A DNA stretch of 64,000 nt from Salinilacustrithrix flava (GCF_041228405.1 NZ_CP133888.1:1674001-1738000), one strand, 5' to 3'; positions 8,267 to 16,485 are shown, numbered from the stretch's first letter. The notes: a model not told the origin generated them from the sequence alone. Numbers and translations are program-made.

Positions 8267-9610
8267 ATGCGCTGGATTCGGAGCCTCCTGGCGGTGGCGC
8301 TGGTGGCGGGGTGCCTCACGCTGGCCGGGCCTGCGCCCGTGCAGGCGGCGGCGGGGGACGACTGCCGGATCAGCGCGCCGAGCGCGGCGTTCGCCCAGCA
8401 GGTCGAGCTGTCGGCCGGGCACGCCCGGGTGTGGCGGCTGTACCAGGCGTTCTTCCTGCGCCAGCCCGACCAGGGCGGCTTCGACCACTGGTTCGCCGTC
8501 CGCGCCCGGGGCGCCGGGCTCAGCGACATCGCCTACGCCTTCGCCGCCAGCGACGAGTTCCAGCAGCGCTACGGCAACCTCGACCACAGCCGGTTCGTCG
8601 ACCTCGTCTACCGCAACGTCCTGTGCCGCGCCGGTGACCCCGAGGGCAAGGCGTACTGGACCCAGATGCTCACGTCCGGCCGGCTCACCCGGTGGGACAT
8701 GGTCATCGGCTTCGTCGAGCTGCGCGAGTACCTGACCCGCACCGGCACCTGCCACAGCATCCACCCCGCCGAGAGCGGCGCCGTCGCCGCCTGCCGCACG
8801 CCACCGCTGCGGCCGCTCGCCGAGGCCACGCTCGCCGCCGACGGCTACCAGGACCAGCACGTCAGCGTGCCCCGCGTCGGCGGCGGCAGCGGCAGCTTCC
8901 GCGGGGTGATGGTCGACCCCGGCCGGGGCGTGTTCTCCGCCGGCGCCGACCGCTGCGCGGTCGCGTCCATCAACGCCAACTGGGTGCTCGAGTCCGAGAA
9001 GGACCGACCGAACCCCGGCTCCGTCGGGCTGGGCGTCGTCGACGGCCGCCACGTCAAGGGCTCTGCCGACCGGCTCGACCGCGGCATCCTCGGGCTCCGC
9101 TTCGACCCCACACCCCACGACGTCGTGGAGGTGTGGCCGGGGGACACGCTGAGCGACGACGACCAGCGCCTCTCCAACGTCCTCCACCAGCGCGGCACGG
9201 CCGTGATCGAGTCGTGGCTGTCCGCCGCGGAGCGCTCGCCGTACCTGAACGAGATGCACCCCGAGCACAAGGTCGGCCCGGACGAGTGGGTGTGGGCCGC
9301 GGCCGGCGCGCCGCTGATCATCGGCGGGCAGAAGAACAAGAACTTCGACCGGGACTACGTGAACGACCCGTACACGATGCAGACCCTGCGCCACTCCTTC
9401 GTGGCCAACGACGAGGACCAGGGCCGGCTGCTCTTCGGTGCCACCACGAACCTCGACGCCCGGGACCTCGTCGCCTGGGCCCAGCGCCAGGGGTTCGAGG
9501 ACCTGGTCAAGTTCGACGGGGGAGCATCCACCGAGCTGAACGTCGGCCGTCGCGCCGTGGTCGCCGGGACCTCCCGGGACCTGCCGGTCTGGCTCGGCAT
9601 CGGCTGCTAG
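8267..9610 (+). CDS. Secreted protein: DUF4214 domain plus phosphodiester glycosidase (DUF2233/NAGPA-like) domain
   Basis: A 447-residue exported protein. Residues 1-28 are a signal peptide (MRWIRSLLAVALVAG ... PVQAAAG). Residues 45-160 carry DUF4214-like repeats (LYQAFFLRQPDQGGFDHW; LVYRNVLCRAGDPEGKAYW). Residues 185-447 match the phosphodiester-glycosidase family: INANWVL, a central linker and the terminal DLVKFDGGASTELNV signature near residues 415-429. Family members remove GlcNAc from phosphodiester-linked glycans. A role in cell-wall polymer or surface glycan processing is inferred. The ATG at 8267 is preferred because any earlier start would fall inside the tRNA. Confidence 0.82.
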   Translation: MRWIRSLLAVALVAGCLTLAGPAPVQAAAGDDCRISAPSAAFAQQVELSAGHARVWRLYQAFFLRQPDQGGFDHWFAVRARGAGLSDIAYAFAASDEFQQRYGNLDHSRFVDLVYRNVLCRAGDPEGKAYWTQMLTSGRLTRWDMVIGFVELREYLTRTGTCHSIHPAESGAVAACRTPPLRPLAEATLAADGYQDQHVSVPRVGGGSGSFRGVMVDPGRGVFSAGADRCAVASINANWVLESEKDRPNPGSVGLGVVDGRHVKGSADRLDRGILGLRFDPTPHDVVEVWPGDTLSDDDQRLSNVLHQRGTAVIESWLSAAERSPYLNEMHPEHKVGPDEWVWAAAGAPLIIGGQKNKNFDRDYVNDPYTMQTLRHSFVANDEDQGRLLFGATTNLDARDLVAWAQRQGFEDLVKFDGGASTELNVGRRAVVAGTSRDLPVWLGIGC

Positions 9611-9615
9611 GCCGT

Positions 9616-9630
9616 CCGCCCATCTGGCGG
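9616..9630. terminator. Small bidirectional hairpin between convergent genes
   Basis: CCGCC (9616-9620), loop CATCT, GGCGG (9626-9630), extended by two wobble pairs. It occupies the 21-bp gap between the convergent stops at 9610 and 9632. Confidence 0.4.
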
Positions 9631-9631
9631 G

Positions 9632-10237
9632 TCAGAGCTGGCGGGGGACGGTGACCTCGTCCTCGTCGACGAGCAGCACGTCCTCACCACCGCCGAAGTG
9701 CCCAGGCCCCACGGTGAACCACCGGCCACCGAGGTTGGCCAGGCGCTGCTCACGCCGCAGGCCGAGGGCGCGCTCCAGCGTGTGGATGACGCCGCCATGG
9801 GTCACCACCAGTGCGGTGCCGTCCGGGCCGACCGACAGGGCGACGCGGGCGAGCGCGCCGGCGGCTCGCTCGAGCACGCCGTCGTCCTCCTCCCAGCCGG
9901 GGGGACGAAGGCCCTCGGCCAGGTAGCCGGGGAAGCGCTCCTCGATCTCGTGCCGGGTCAGGCCCTGGTACTCGCCGGCGGAGCGCTCCCGCAGGTCCGG
10001 GTCGGTCTGCACCGGGCCGATGCCGAGCTCCTCGGCCAGGATCGTCGCGGTCACGAACGCCCGCTCGAGGTCGGAGGCGACGACGGCGTCGAACGGGCCG
10101 AGGTGCTGGGCCGCGTGGCGGGCCTGGCGGACGCCGAGGGTGGACAGCGGCGGGTTCTCCGTGCCCTGCCAGCGACCCTCCGCGTTCCAGGTCGACTGGC
10201 CGTGTCGCACGACGAGGAGGCGGGACGGATCGGACAT
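9632..10237 (-). CDS. Histidine phosphatase (phosphoglycerate mutase-like) family protein
   Basis: A 201-residue protein with the RHG motif at residues 11-13 (LLVVRHGQSTWN, catalytic His12), an ASDLERAFVTA arginine segment, an acid/base Glu in LRERSAGEYQGLT and the second catalytic His in ALVVTHGGVIH. This is branch 1 of the superfamily. The length and GEYQGLT motif fit small-molecule phosphatases of the GpmB/CobC type better than true glycolytic mutase. Start ATG at 10237 is preceded by TACCGT with a 7-bp gap on the minus strand. A similar gene (gpm1) accompanies mshA in M. tuberculosis. Substrate unresolved. Confidence 0.83.
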   Translation of the reverse strand: MSDPSRLLVVRHGQSTWNAEGRWQGTENPPLSTLGVRQARHAAQHLGPFDAVVASDLERAFVTATILAEELGIGPVQTDPDLRERSAGEYQGLTRHEIEERFPGYLAEGLRPPGWEEDDGVLERAAGALARVALSVGPDGTALVVTHGGVIHTLERALGLRREQRLANLGGRWFTVGPGHFGGGEDVLLVDEDEVTVPRQL

Positions 10238-10270
10238 CGGGGCGACGGTAGCCCGGTAGCCTCCCGGTCG
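10238..10270. promoter_or_regulatory. Divergent leaderless-type promoter pair
   Basis: Minus: TACCGT (10250-10245), 7 bp to the phosphatase ATG. Plus: TAGCCT (10257-10262), 8 bp to the MoaD-like ATG. The two boxes are 6 bp apart in a 33-bp gap, and no ribosome binding site is visible for either gene. Confidence 0.55.
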
Positions 10271-10507
10271 ATGCCGACGATCCGCCTGTTCGCCGGGGCA
10301 CGGGAGGCTGCCGGCACCGATCGGGACACCCTCGACGGTGCCACGGTCCGCGACGTGCTCGACGCCGCCGTGGCGCGGTACGGCGCGGGCTTCGCCGCGG
10401 TGCTCGGGACCTGCCGGGTCTGGGTCAACGGGGAGCCCGCCGAGCCCGGCGACGCCGTGGCCGACGCCGACGAGGTCGCGGTGCTGCCCCCGGTCTCGGG
10501 CGGCTGA
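10271..10507 (+). CDS. MoaD/ThiS-family ubiquitin-like sulfur carrier
   Basis: A 78-residue protein starting MPTIRLFAGAREAAG and ending in PPVSGG. The beta-grasp pattern and the C-terminal Gly-Gly are the defining features of MoaD/ThiS proteins, whose terminal glycine is thiocarboxylated to donate sulfur for molybdopterin or other cofactors. No moaE, moeB or thi genes lie nearby, so the pathway is open. The next gene starts 2 bp after the stop. Confidence 0.85.
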   Translation: MPTIRLFAGAREAAGTDRDTLDGATVRDVLDAAVARYGAGFAAVLGTCRVWVNGEPAEPGDAVADADEVAVLPPVSGG

Positions 10508-10508
10508 G

Positions 10509-11468
10509 GTGGCACGGAGCGCAGCCGGATCCGACGCGGAACGGGACCCGAAGAAGCCCGAGAAGGCGAGCAAGGCCGGGCCGGCCAAGAAGCCGTCGAA
10601 GAAGGTCGCGGCGAAGAAGGCCGCCGCCAAGCCGGGGAGGAAGCCGACCCGCGCCGAGCGGGCCGAGGCCCGCCGGCGCGAGCAGGTGCGCAAGCTGCGC
10701 GCCCGCTCCGGCAACCGGTACCTCGTCCACTACGACATCGACGGCCCCCGCGTCCGCCTCGGCCTGGCGTGGTTCATCGGTGCCGTCGCCGCGCTGGCCC
10801 TCGGCACCGTGGCAACGGCGCTGTACTTCGGCCTCGCCTTCGCTGCCGCCGCCTCGCACGCGCTGCGCACGTGGCGGGCCCGAGGCGCGCCGGTCGACCC
10901 CCGCGTCGCGCTGATCACCACCGCCCTCACCGTCGCGGCCGCGGCCGTCCACCCCCGGGCCATGGGCGTCGCCGTGCTGCTCCTGGCCGTCACCGCCGTG
11001 GCGATGGCGGCCAAGGACGCGGCCGGCGACCTCGGCGCTGCCTTCGCACGCGCCAGCCTGGTCCTGCAGACGGCGCTGCCCGCCGCGGTCGCCGGCGGCT
11101 GCTTCGTGCTCCTCGTCGAGCTCGAGCTGTGGGCGGCCGTCTCCCTCCTGCTGCTCGTCTCGGCCTACGAGACCGGGGACTTCCTCATCGGGTCCGGATC
11201 GGCCAACGCGTTCGAGGGCCCCCTCGCCGGCGGCGTGGCGGTGCTGGTGGTGACGTTGGTCGTCGCCGCACTCGGCTTCCCGCCCTTCGGCGTGGGGGAG
11301 GCCTTCGCGTTCGGGCTCCTCGTCGCGCCCGGCGCCTTCGCCGGCCAGATCCTCGCCTCGGTGATGCTGCCCCACGCCCGCGCCCTCGCCCCCGCGCTGC
11401 GGCGGGTGGACAGCCTGCTGCTCACCGCACCGCTCTGGTACTTGGGCATCGACGTCCTCATCGTCTGA
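10509..11468 (+). CDS. Polytopic membrane protein with a Lys/Ala-rich tail; possible distant CdsA relative
   Basis: A 319-residue protein. Residues 1-70 are strongly basic and low in complexity (KKPSKKVAAKKAAAKPGRK-type), resembling histone H1 or HBHA tails. The rest has about 7-8 hydrophobic segments. A late stretch, AYETGDFLIGSGSANAFEGPLAGG, recalls the conserved region of phosphatidate cytidylyltransferases (EG followed by GG), but the aspartates are not all there, so CdsA-like function is only a suggestion. GTG at 10509 starts 2 bp after the MoaD-like stop. The basic tail could bind nucleic acid or anionic lipid. Confidence 0.6.
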   Translation: MARSAAGSDAERDPKKPEKASKAGPAKKPSKKVAAKKAAAKPGRKPTRAERAEARRREQVRKLRARSGNRYLVHYDIDGPRVRLGLAWFIGAVAALALGTVATALYFGLAFAAAASHALRTWRARGAPVDPRVALITTALTVAAAAVHPRAMGVAVLLLAVTAVAMAAKDAAGDLGAAFARASLVLQTALPAAVAGGCFVLLVELELWAAVSLLLLVSAYETGDFLIGSGSANAFEGPLAGGVAVLVVTLVVAALGFPPFGVGEAFAFGLLVAPGAFAGQILASVMLPHARALAPALRRVDSLLLTAPLWYLGIDVLIV

Positions 11469-11540
11469 CCGGCCCGGCCTCCCGGACGGTGGAGTAGCCT
11501 CGGCGCCGAGCCTGAGCGGGCCGGAACACCGGGAGCACAC

Positions 11541-12080
11541 GTGCGCGACACCCTCCGAACCATCACTGCCGAGGACTACCTGGGCGACCTCACGGCGCTC
11601 GAGATGCGAGAGCTGCGCGCCCGGCGGGCCACCTGCCAGGACGTCGAGACCGGCCTGTCGTACCTGCGGCGCATGGTCCAGGGCCGCCTCGACGTGGCCG
11701 AGGCCGAGCGGGCCCGGCGCGCCGACCGCACGCCGACGGGTGACGACGACCTCGAGGACCTCATCGCCCGCCTGCCCGAGCTGCTCGCCCACAGCACGCG
11801 TGCGCCGGGCAACGGGCGGCTGCCCTCCGCGTTCGGCACCGGGGACATCGACCCCGACCTGGCCGACGAGCTCGACGACATCGTCACCACGGCGCACCTC
11901 TCCGAGCCGGGCGAGCTCGACGACGACGAGCTCGCTGCGGTCGTCACGTCCCTGGAGGCCTTCGAGCGACGGGTGTCGGACCTGCGCCGGTCGCTGTTCG
12001 ACCGGATCGACGCCATCGAGGCCGAGCTCACCCGGCGCTACCGCACCGGCGAGGCGTCGGTCGACAGCCTGCTCTCCTGA
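11541..12080 (+). CDS. rsiG: RsiG-family anti-sigma factor with c-di-GMP-binding signature
   Basis: A 179-residue, largely helical protein. It contains the exact c-di-GMP motif E(X)3S(X)2R(X)3Q(X)3D as E36, S40, R43, Q47, D51. A second copy on the C-terminal helix reads E142, S146, R149, F153, D157, with Phe in place of Gln. In Streptomyces, RsiG holds the flagellar-type sigma factor WhiG when armed with a c-di-GMP dimer bound by such motifs on an antiparallel coiled coil. Other family-like segments are LTALEMRELR, LPELLA, LADELDDIV and RYRTGEASVDSLL at the end. GTG start with GGGAG upstream. Which sigma factor it binds is not visible in this window. Confidence 0.85.
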   Translation: MRDTLRTITAEDYLGDLTALEMRELRARRATCQDVETGLSYLRRMVQGRLDVAEAERARRADRTPTGDDDLEDLIARLPELLAHSTRAPGNGRLPSAFGTGDIDPDLADELDDIVTTAHLSEPGELDDDELAAVVTSLEAFERRVSDLRRSLFDRIDAIEAELTRRYRTGEASVDSLLS

Positions 12081-12088
12081 GCCGGGCA

Positions 12089-12547
12089 GTGGGCGGTCCC
12101 GCACCACGGCCCGGCGCGCCCGACGGGTCCGACGCCGCAGACGACGGCGAGGGAGGGCTGGCGGCGCTCGGGGCGTTCATCCGGGACCAGCGGCGCGAGG
12201 CCAGCCTCTCGATGCGCAAGCTGGCCGAGGCCGCCGGCGTGTCGAACCCGTACCTGAGCCAGATCGAACGGGGCCTGCGCAAGCCCTCGGCCGACATCCT
12301 CCAGCAGCTGGCCCGCGCCCTGTCGATCTCGGCCGAGACCCTCTACGTCCGGGCCGGCATCCTCGAGCGCGAACGTGGGGATGTCGATGTGATCGGCGAG
12401 ATCCTGCGAGACCCCTCGATCAGCGTGGACCAGCGCGAGGCGCTCATCCGCGTCTACCGCTCCTTCCGCGCCGAGGCCGCCGCGGGCGCAGAACCTGACG
12501 AAGTTGATTCGACAGGTCAGGAATCATCCGAGGGGGAGCGGCGTTGA
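12089..12547 (+). CDS. XRE-type helix-turn-helix regulator
   Basis: A 152-residue protein with a classic Cro/C1 HTH at residues about 27-85 (LGAFIRDQRREASLSMRKLAEAAGVSNPYLSQIERGLRKPS). It is followed by a short acidic tail rather than a cupin or peptidase domain. GTG start at 12089, 8 bp after the rsiG stop; its TGA (12545-12547) overlaps the TTG start of mshA. Target genes are unknown; autoregulation or control of the mycothiol gene is possible from position alone. Confidence 0.8.
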   Translation: MGGPAPRPGAPDGSDAADDGEGGLAALGAFIRDQRREASLSMRKLAEAAGVSNPYLSQIERGLRKPSADILQQLARALSISAETLYVRAGILERERGDVDVIGEILRDPSISVDQREALIRVYRSFRAEAAAGAEPDEVDSTGQESSEGERR

Positions 12548-13773
12548 CTGCTTCCGTGCAGCGTCTCGCCGTGCTCTCGTTCCACACGTCCCCCCTGGTG
12601 CAGCCGGGGATGGGCGACAGCGGAGGCATGAACGTCTACGTGCGCGAGCTGGTCGCGTCGCTGGCCCAGGCCGGCATCGACTGCACCGTGTACACGCGAG
12701 CCTGGGCCCCCGGCCTGCCCGAGGTCGTCGACATCGAGCCCGGGTTCCGCGTCGTCCACGTGCCCGCCGGCCCCCACGACCTTCCCAAGGAGGACCTGCA
12801 CTCGGTCGTCGAGGAGTTCACCGACGGCGTGCTCGACCACCTCGTCGACCACCCTGTCGACGCCGTCCACGCCAACTACTGGCTCTCGGGCGTGGCCGGC
12901 CACCGCATCAAGCACACCCTCGGCCTGCCCCTGGTCGTCACCTTCCACACGCTGGGACGGGTGAAGTCCGCCGGCGGCGACCCCGAACCCGGGCACCGCA
13001 TCGAGGCCGAGGCCTCGGTCATCGGCTGCGCCGACGCCATCCTGGCCAACACCGAGGCCGAGGTCGACGAGCTGGTCCGGTTCTACGACGCCGACCCGGC
13101 CCGCATCGAGATCGTGCCTCCCGGCGTCGACCACGCGTTCTTCAGCCCCGGTGAGCGCCACGGAGCCCGCGCTGCGCTCGGCCTCGACGACGAGCACCCG
13201 GTCGTGCTGTTCGTGGGCCGCATCCAGCCGCTGAAGGGCCTCGACGTCTCGGTGCGGTCCCTGGCCTGCCTGGAGCGCGACGACACCGTGCTGCTCGCCG
13301 TGGGCGGCACCAGCGGGCCGGCCGGTGAGGCCCACCTCGCCGAGGTCATCGAGGAGGCCCGGGACCTCGGCGTCCTCGATCGGGTCCGCTTCGTCGACGC
13401 CCAGCCCCACCACCTGCTGTCCACCTACTACCGCGCGGCCGACGTCGTGCACGTGCCGAGCCGCTCCGAGAGCTTCGGCCTCGTCGCCCTCGAGGCCGCG
13501 GCGTGCGGCACCCCGGTCGTGGCCACCGCGGTCGGCGGGCTCCAGACCCTCGTCGAGCACCGCCGGTCCGGCTTCCTCGTCGAGAGCAGGGACCCGGCCT
13601 GCTGGGCGTCGGTCACCGACCGCATCCTGGCCGACCCCGTGCTGGCCGAGCGCCTCGCCGCCGGCGGGGTGGGCGTCGCACGGGACTACACGTGGTCGAT
13701 CACCGCGGGGCGCCTGCGCCGGGTGTACGCCGACCTGGCGGTCCGCGCGCTGGTGGAGTGCGCCGCGGCGTAA
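12544..13773 (+). CDS. mshA: D-inositol-3-phosphate glycosyltransferase (mycothiol biosynthesis)
   Basis: A 409-residue GT-B enzyme of family GT4. The N-terminal HTSPLVQPGMGDSGGMNVYV is the MshA hallmark, with the GGMN loop near residues 24-27. HANYWLSG, TFHTLGRVK and the C-terminal ESFGLVALEAAACGTPVV nucleotide-sugar motif are present. MshA transfers GlcNAc from UDP-GlcNAc to inositol-3-phosphate, the first step to mycothiol, the main actinobacterial thiol. TTG start at 12544 overlaps the preceding stop, with AGGGGG upstream. Neighbouring YbjN and phosphatase genes repeat the mycobacterial mshA setting. Confidence 0.88.
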   Translation: MTASVQRLAVLSFHTSPLVQPGMGDSGGMNVYVRELVASLAQAGIDCTVYTRAWAPGLPEVVDIEPGFRVVHVPAGPHDLPKEDLHSVVEEFTDGVLDHLVDHPVDAVHANYWLSGVAGHRIKHTLGLPLVVTFHTLGRVKSAGGDPEPGHRIEAEASVIGCADAILANTEAEVDELVRFYDADPARIEIVPPGVDHAFFSPGERHGARAALGLDDEHPVVLFVGRIQPLKGLDVSVRSLACLERDDTVLLAVGGTSGPAGEAHLAEVIEEARDLGVLDRVRFVDAQPHHLLSTYYRAADVVHVPSRSESFGLVALEAAACGTPVVATAVGGLQTLVEHRRSGFLVESRDPACWASVTDRILADPVLAERLAAGGVGVARDYTWSITAGRLRRVYADLAVRALVECAAA

Positions 13774-13787
13774 TCCAGACTGGGCCG

Positions 13788-14252
13788 GTGCAGCACGCCT
13801 CCAGCCCCGCTGAGCTCGCCGCCCTCGCCGCCGCCATCGAGGACTGGCTCGAGGTGCAGCGGGAGGAGAACCCGATCGTCGCCGCGGTCGAGCACGACGA
13901 GGACCCCGAGGTCCACCGCTGGTTCGTGCGGGTCACGGGCGAGGAGAAGGACGTCTTCTCCATCTGGTTCGAGCTGGGCCAGCGCACGTTGCACTACGAG
14001 ACCTACGTGATGCCGGCACCGGAGGAGGACCACGCCCGGTTCTACGAGCACCTGCTGCGGCGCAACAACCGGCTCATGGGGGCGGCGTTCTCGATCGGGG
14101 AGGAGGACGCGGTGTTCCTCGCCGGCGCCCTGCCGAACCACGCCATCGACCACGACGAGCTCGACCGCATCCTCGGCTCGCTCTACGTGTGGACCGAGCA
14201 GTTCTTCAAGCCTGCCCTCCGCATCGGGTTCGCCAGCCGCTTCCCTTCCTGA
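13788..14252 (+). CDS. YbjN-domain protein
   Basis: A 154-residue protein (IEDWLEVQREENPIVAAVEHDEDPEVHRWFVRVTGEEKDVFSIWFELGQRTL) matching the actinobacterial YbjN-domain proteins that sit next to mshA, such as Rv0487. The fold resembles type III secretion chaperones; the biochemical role is unknown. GTG start at 13788, with a CAGACT box 6 bp before it, so it may be leaderless. Confidence 0.8.
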   Translation: MQHASSPAELAALAAAIEDWLEVQREENPIVAAVEHDEDPEVHRWFVRVTGEEKDVFSIWFELGQRTLHYETYVMPAPEEDHARFYEHLLRRNNRLMGAAFSIGEEDAVFLAGALPNHAIDHDELDRILGSLYVWTEQFFKPALRIGFASRFPS

Positions 14253-14259
14253 TCTCTCG

Positions 14260-14274
14260 TTGCATTCCATGCAA
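14260..14274. promoter_or_regulatory. Inverted repeat TTGCAT-TCC-ATGCAA, candidate operator/-35 region
   Basis: A perfect 6-bp inverted repeat with a 3-bp spacer, AT-rich against the local background, just after the YbjN stop and 32-130 bp before the possible MFS starts. TTGCAT could serve as a -35, with CAGCAT (14283-14288) at 17-bp spacing as -10. A repressor here would control the transporter; none is adjacent. Confidence 0.4.
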
Positions 14275-14303
14275 TCCTGTGCCAGCATCGAGCCTGCGGG
14301 TCG

Positions 14304-15587
14304 GTGCCCGGACCGGTCGGGGAAGCCGGACGTGGCGCCGACCCGCCAACCGGCACGCCAACCGGAACGCCAACCGGAACGCCGGCCGGACGCCCGGCGG
14401 CACCGGTGAGCCGCCGCCCACCCCGGCTGCTGATCTTCGCCATCACGGTCACGGGCATCCTCAACAACACGCTGCTCGGCCCGTCGATCCCCGACATCCT
14501 CGACGACTTCGGAGCCGGCGCGTCGGCCGCCGGGCTCATCGTGGCCGCCGGTTCGCTGCCCGGCATCGTCGTGGCGCCCGTCATCGGCCTGCTCGCGGAC
14601 CGCTTCGGTCGTCGCATCGTGCTCGCCCCGTGCCTCGCCACGTTCGGCACGTTCGGCCTCGCCACCGCGCTGGCCCCGACGCTGGAGGTCATGATCGCCA
14701 CCCGGCTGCTGCAGGGCTTCGGCACCGCGGGGCTCATCAACCTCGCCGTCGTGCTCATCTCCGACCACTGGGACGGCGACGCCCGGACCGCCCTCATCGG
14801 CCGCAACGCCGCCGTGCTCACCCTCGGGCTCGCCCTGGCGCCGGCGCTCGGCGGGCTCGTCTCCGATGCGCTCGGTTGGCGAGCCGCCCTGCTGCTCTAC
14901 GCCATCGGCCTGCCGATGTCGGCACTGGTGTGGCGGGTCCTGGAGGCCGACCGGCCCACCTCGCAGGAGACGGTCGGCGAGCAGGTGCGCGCCGCTCGGA
15001 CCGCGGTCGGGAACCCGGTGGTGAAGGCGAGCCTCGGGTCGGGGATCCTCGTGTTCGTGCTCATCTTCGGGGGCTTCCTCACGACGTTCCCCGTGCACCT
15101 CGAGGAGGTCTTCGGCCTGTCCGCCTCCGCCCGCGGGCTGCTCATCGCCGTCCCGGCCGCCACGGCCAGCCTGATCGCGTTCAACCTCGGTCGGATCCGC
15201 TCCCGCTGGTCCATGCGGACCCTGCTCATCGCCGCCGGCGTGTCCTACGTGACCGCCTTCGCCGGCATCGCGTCGGCCGGGACGATCGTGGTCATCGTGG
15301 GGGCGTGCATGCTCTACGGCCTCGGTGAGGGCGTGTTCATCCCGTCGCTGCAGGATGCGGTGGCCGGCGCGGCGCCCCCCGAGCGCCGCGGCGCCGTGCT
15401 CGCGGTCTGGGTGGGCGCCGCCCGGCTCGGCCAGACCCTCGGCCCCCTCCTCGCCGGCGGGGCCCTGGCCCTGACCTCCACCACCGGCGTGTTCGTCCTC
15501 GGCGTCGGGGTGGCGCTCATCCTCCTCGCCGCCCAGGTGCTCGGCCCGATCGGCCGGAGCCCGGTGCCGTCGGTGGCCCGTCGGTAA
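14304..15587 (+). CDS. MFS drug/metabolite exporter
   Basis: A 427-residue protein if started at GTG 14304, or 393 if at GTG 14406 (VSRRPPRLLIFAITVTG), which directly precedes the first membrane helix and is a credible alternative. Twelve hydrophobic segments; motif A is GLLADRFGRRIVL between helices 2 and 3, as in DHA1/DHA2 proton-driven exporters. The extra N-terminal residues (repeated TGTP) come from a 12-bp tandem repeat and may be untranslated. Substrate not predictable. Confidence 0.82.
   Translation: MPGPVGEAGRGADPPTGTPTGTPTGTPAGRPAAPVSRRPPRLLIFAITVTGILNNTLLGPSIPDILDDFGAGASAAGLIVAAGSLPGIVVAPVIGLLADRFGRRIVLAPCLATFGTFGLATALAPTLEVMIATRLLQGFGTAGLINLAVVLISDHWDGDARTALIGRNAAVLTLGLALAPALGGLVSDALGWRAALLLYAIGLPMSALVWRVLEADRPTSQETVGEQVRAARTAVGNPVVKASLGSGILVFVLIFGGFLTTFPVHLEEVFGLSASARGLLIAVPAATASLIAFNLGRIRSRWSMRTLLIAAGVSYVTAFAGIASAGTIVVIVGACMLYGLGEGVFIPSLQDAVAGAAPPERRGAVLAVWVGAARLGQTLGPLLAGGALALTSTTGVFVLGVGVALILLAAQVLGPIGRSPVPSVARR
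14345..14380 (+). repeat. Three 12-bp tandem repeats
   Basis: Units of GCCAACCGG(C/A)AC at 14345-14356, 14357-14368 and 14369-14380, then a degenerate fourth. They encode TGTP repeats if the upstream GTG is used, or form a leader if the GTG at 14406 is used. A 12-bp unit keeps frame when copy number changes. Confidence 0.7.
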
Positions 15588-15590
15588 CGT
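15585..15590 (+). promoter_or_regulatory. -10 box of proC (leaderless type)
   Basis: TAACGT, 6 bp before the proC ATG, with no Shine-Dalgarno sequence. It starts within the MFS stop region (TAA at 15585-15587). Confidence 0.5.
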
Positions 15591-15596
15591 CCCGAC

Positions 15597-16388
15597 ATGG
15601 ACCGGGCAGCACTGCAGATCGTCGGCGGCGGCAAGATGGGCGAAGCCCTCCTGGCCGGTCTGCTCCGATCCGACCCGGACCTCGCCGTGCGGGTGGTCGA
15701 GACCCACGGGCCCCGCGCCGAGGAGCTGCGCTCCGCCCACCCCTCCCTCGAGGTCGCCGACGTCCCGGGCCCGGCCGAGGGGACCCTCATCGCTGTGAAG
15801 CCGCACCTCGTGGCCGAGGTCGCTGCCGCGGTCGGCGCGGCCGACGGGGGGCGCGTGCTGTCGATCGCCGCCGGGGTCACCATCGCCGCGCTCGAGGCCG
15901 CGCTGCCCGACGGGGCCCGCGTCGTGCGGGCGATGCCGAACACGCCGGCCCTCGTCGGGGCCGGCGCAGCCGCCATCTCCGCCGGCGCCAACGCCGACGA
16001 CGCCGACCTGACGTGGGCCGAGGCCATCCTCGGTGCGGTCGGCACGGTCGTCCGGGTGCCCGAGCACCTGCTCGACGCCGTCACCGGGCTGTCGGGCTCC
16101 GGCCCCGCCTATGCGTTCCTCGTCCTCGACGCGCTCATCGAGGGGGGCGTGGCCGCGGGGCTGCCCCGCGACGTCGCCGAGGCCCTGGCGGGCCAGACGC
16201 TGCTCGGCGCTGCGACCTTGTTCCTGCACGGCGACGCTTCGCCCGGCGAGCTGCGCGCCGCGGTCACCAGCCCGGGTGGCACCACAGCCGAAGGCCTGCG
16301 CGTGCTCGAGCAGCGGGCCGTGCGCGCCGCGCTGATCGACGCCGTGCTGGCCGCGCGCGACCGTGCGGTCGCGCTCGGCGCCGACTGA
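15597..16388 (+). CDS. proC: Pyrroline-5-carboxylate reductase
   Basis: A 263-residue protein of normal length. N-terminal Rossmann loop QIVGGGKMGEALLAGL, the AVKPHL and RAMPNTPALVG motifs, and the C-terminal dimerisation and active-site region SGSGPAYAF ... VTSPGGTTAEGL, the ProC signature. It catalyses the last step of proline synthesis, using NAD(P)H. In M. tuberculosis proC (Rv0500) is followed by the small HTH gene Rv0500A, whose homologue here is 3 kb downstream. Confidence 0.92.
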   Translation: MDRAALQIVGGGKMGEALLAGLLRSDPDLAVRVVETHGPRAEELRSAHPSLEVADVPGPAEGTLIAVKPHLVAEVAAAVGAADGGRVLSIAAGVTIAALEAALPDGARVVRAMPNTPALVGAGAAAISAGANADDADLTWAEAILGAVGTVVRVPEHLLDAVTGLSGSGPAYAFLVLDALIEGGVAAGLPRDVAEALAGQTLLGAATLFLHGDASPGELRAAVTSPGGTTAEGLRVLEQRAVRAALIDAVLAARDRAVALGAD

Positions 16389-16485
16389 GCGGCGGCGAAG
16401 CCCCCCGAAACCGGGCGGAACCCCGCGAAGAACCGGCGAGGGGCGTGCCATTGGGCGCGATCCGTTCTGTGCCGCGTCGCGCCTC

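Noticed and set aside
8113..9610. tRNA-Lys as an integration site for a mobile element
   Set aside because: No integrase, no repeated tRNA 3' end downstream, and flanking genes look ordinary.
14345..14380. CRISPR or VNTR locus
   Set aside because: Only three 12-bp units with no spacers and no cas genes; recorded as a simple tandem repeat.
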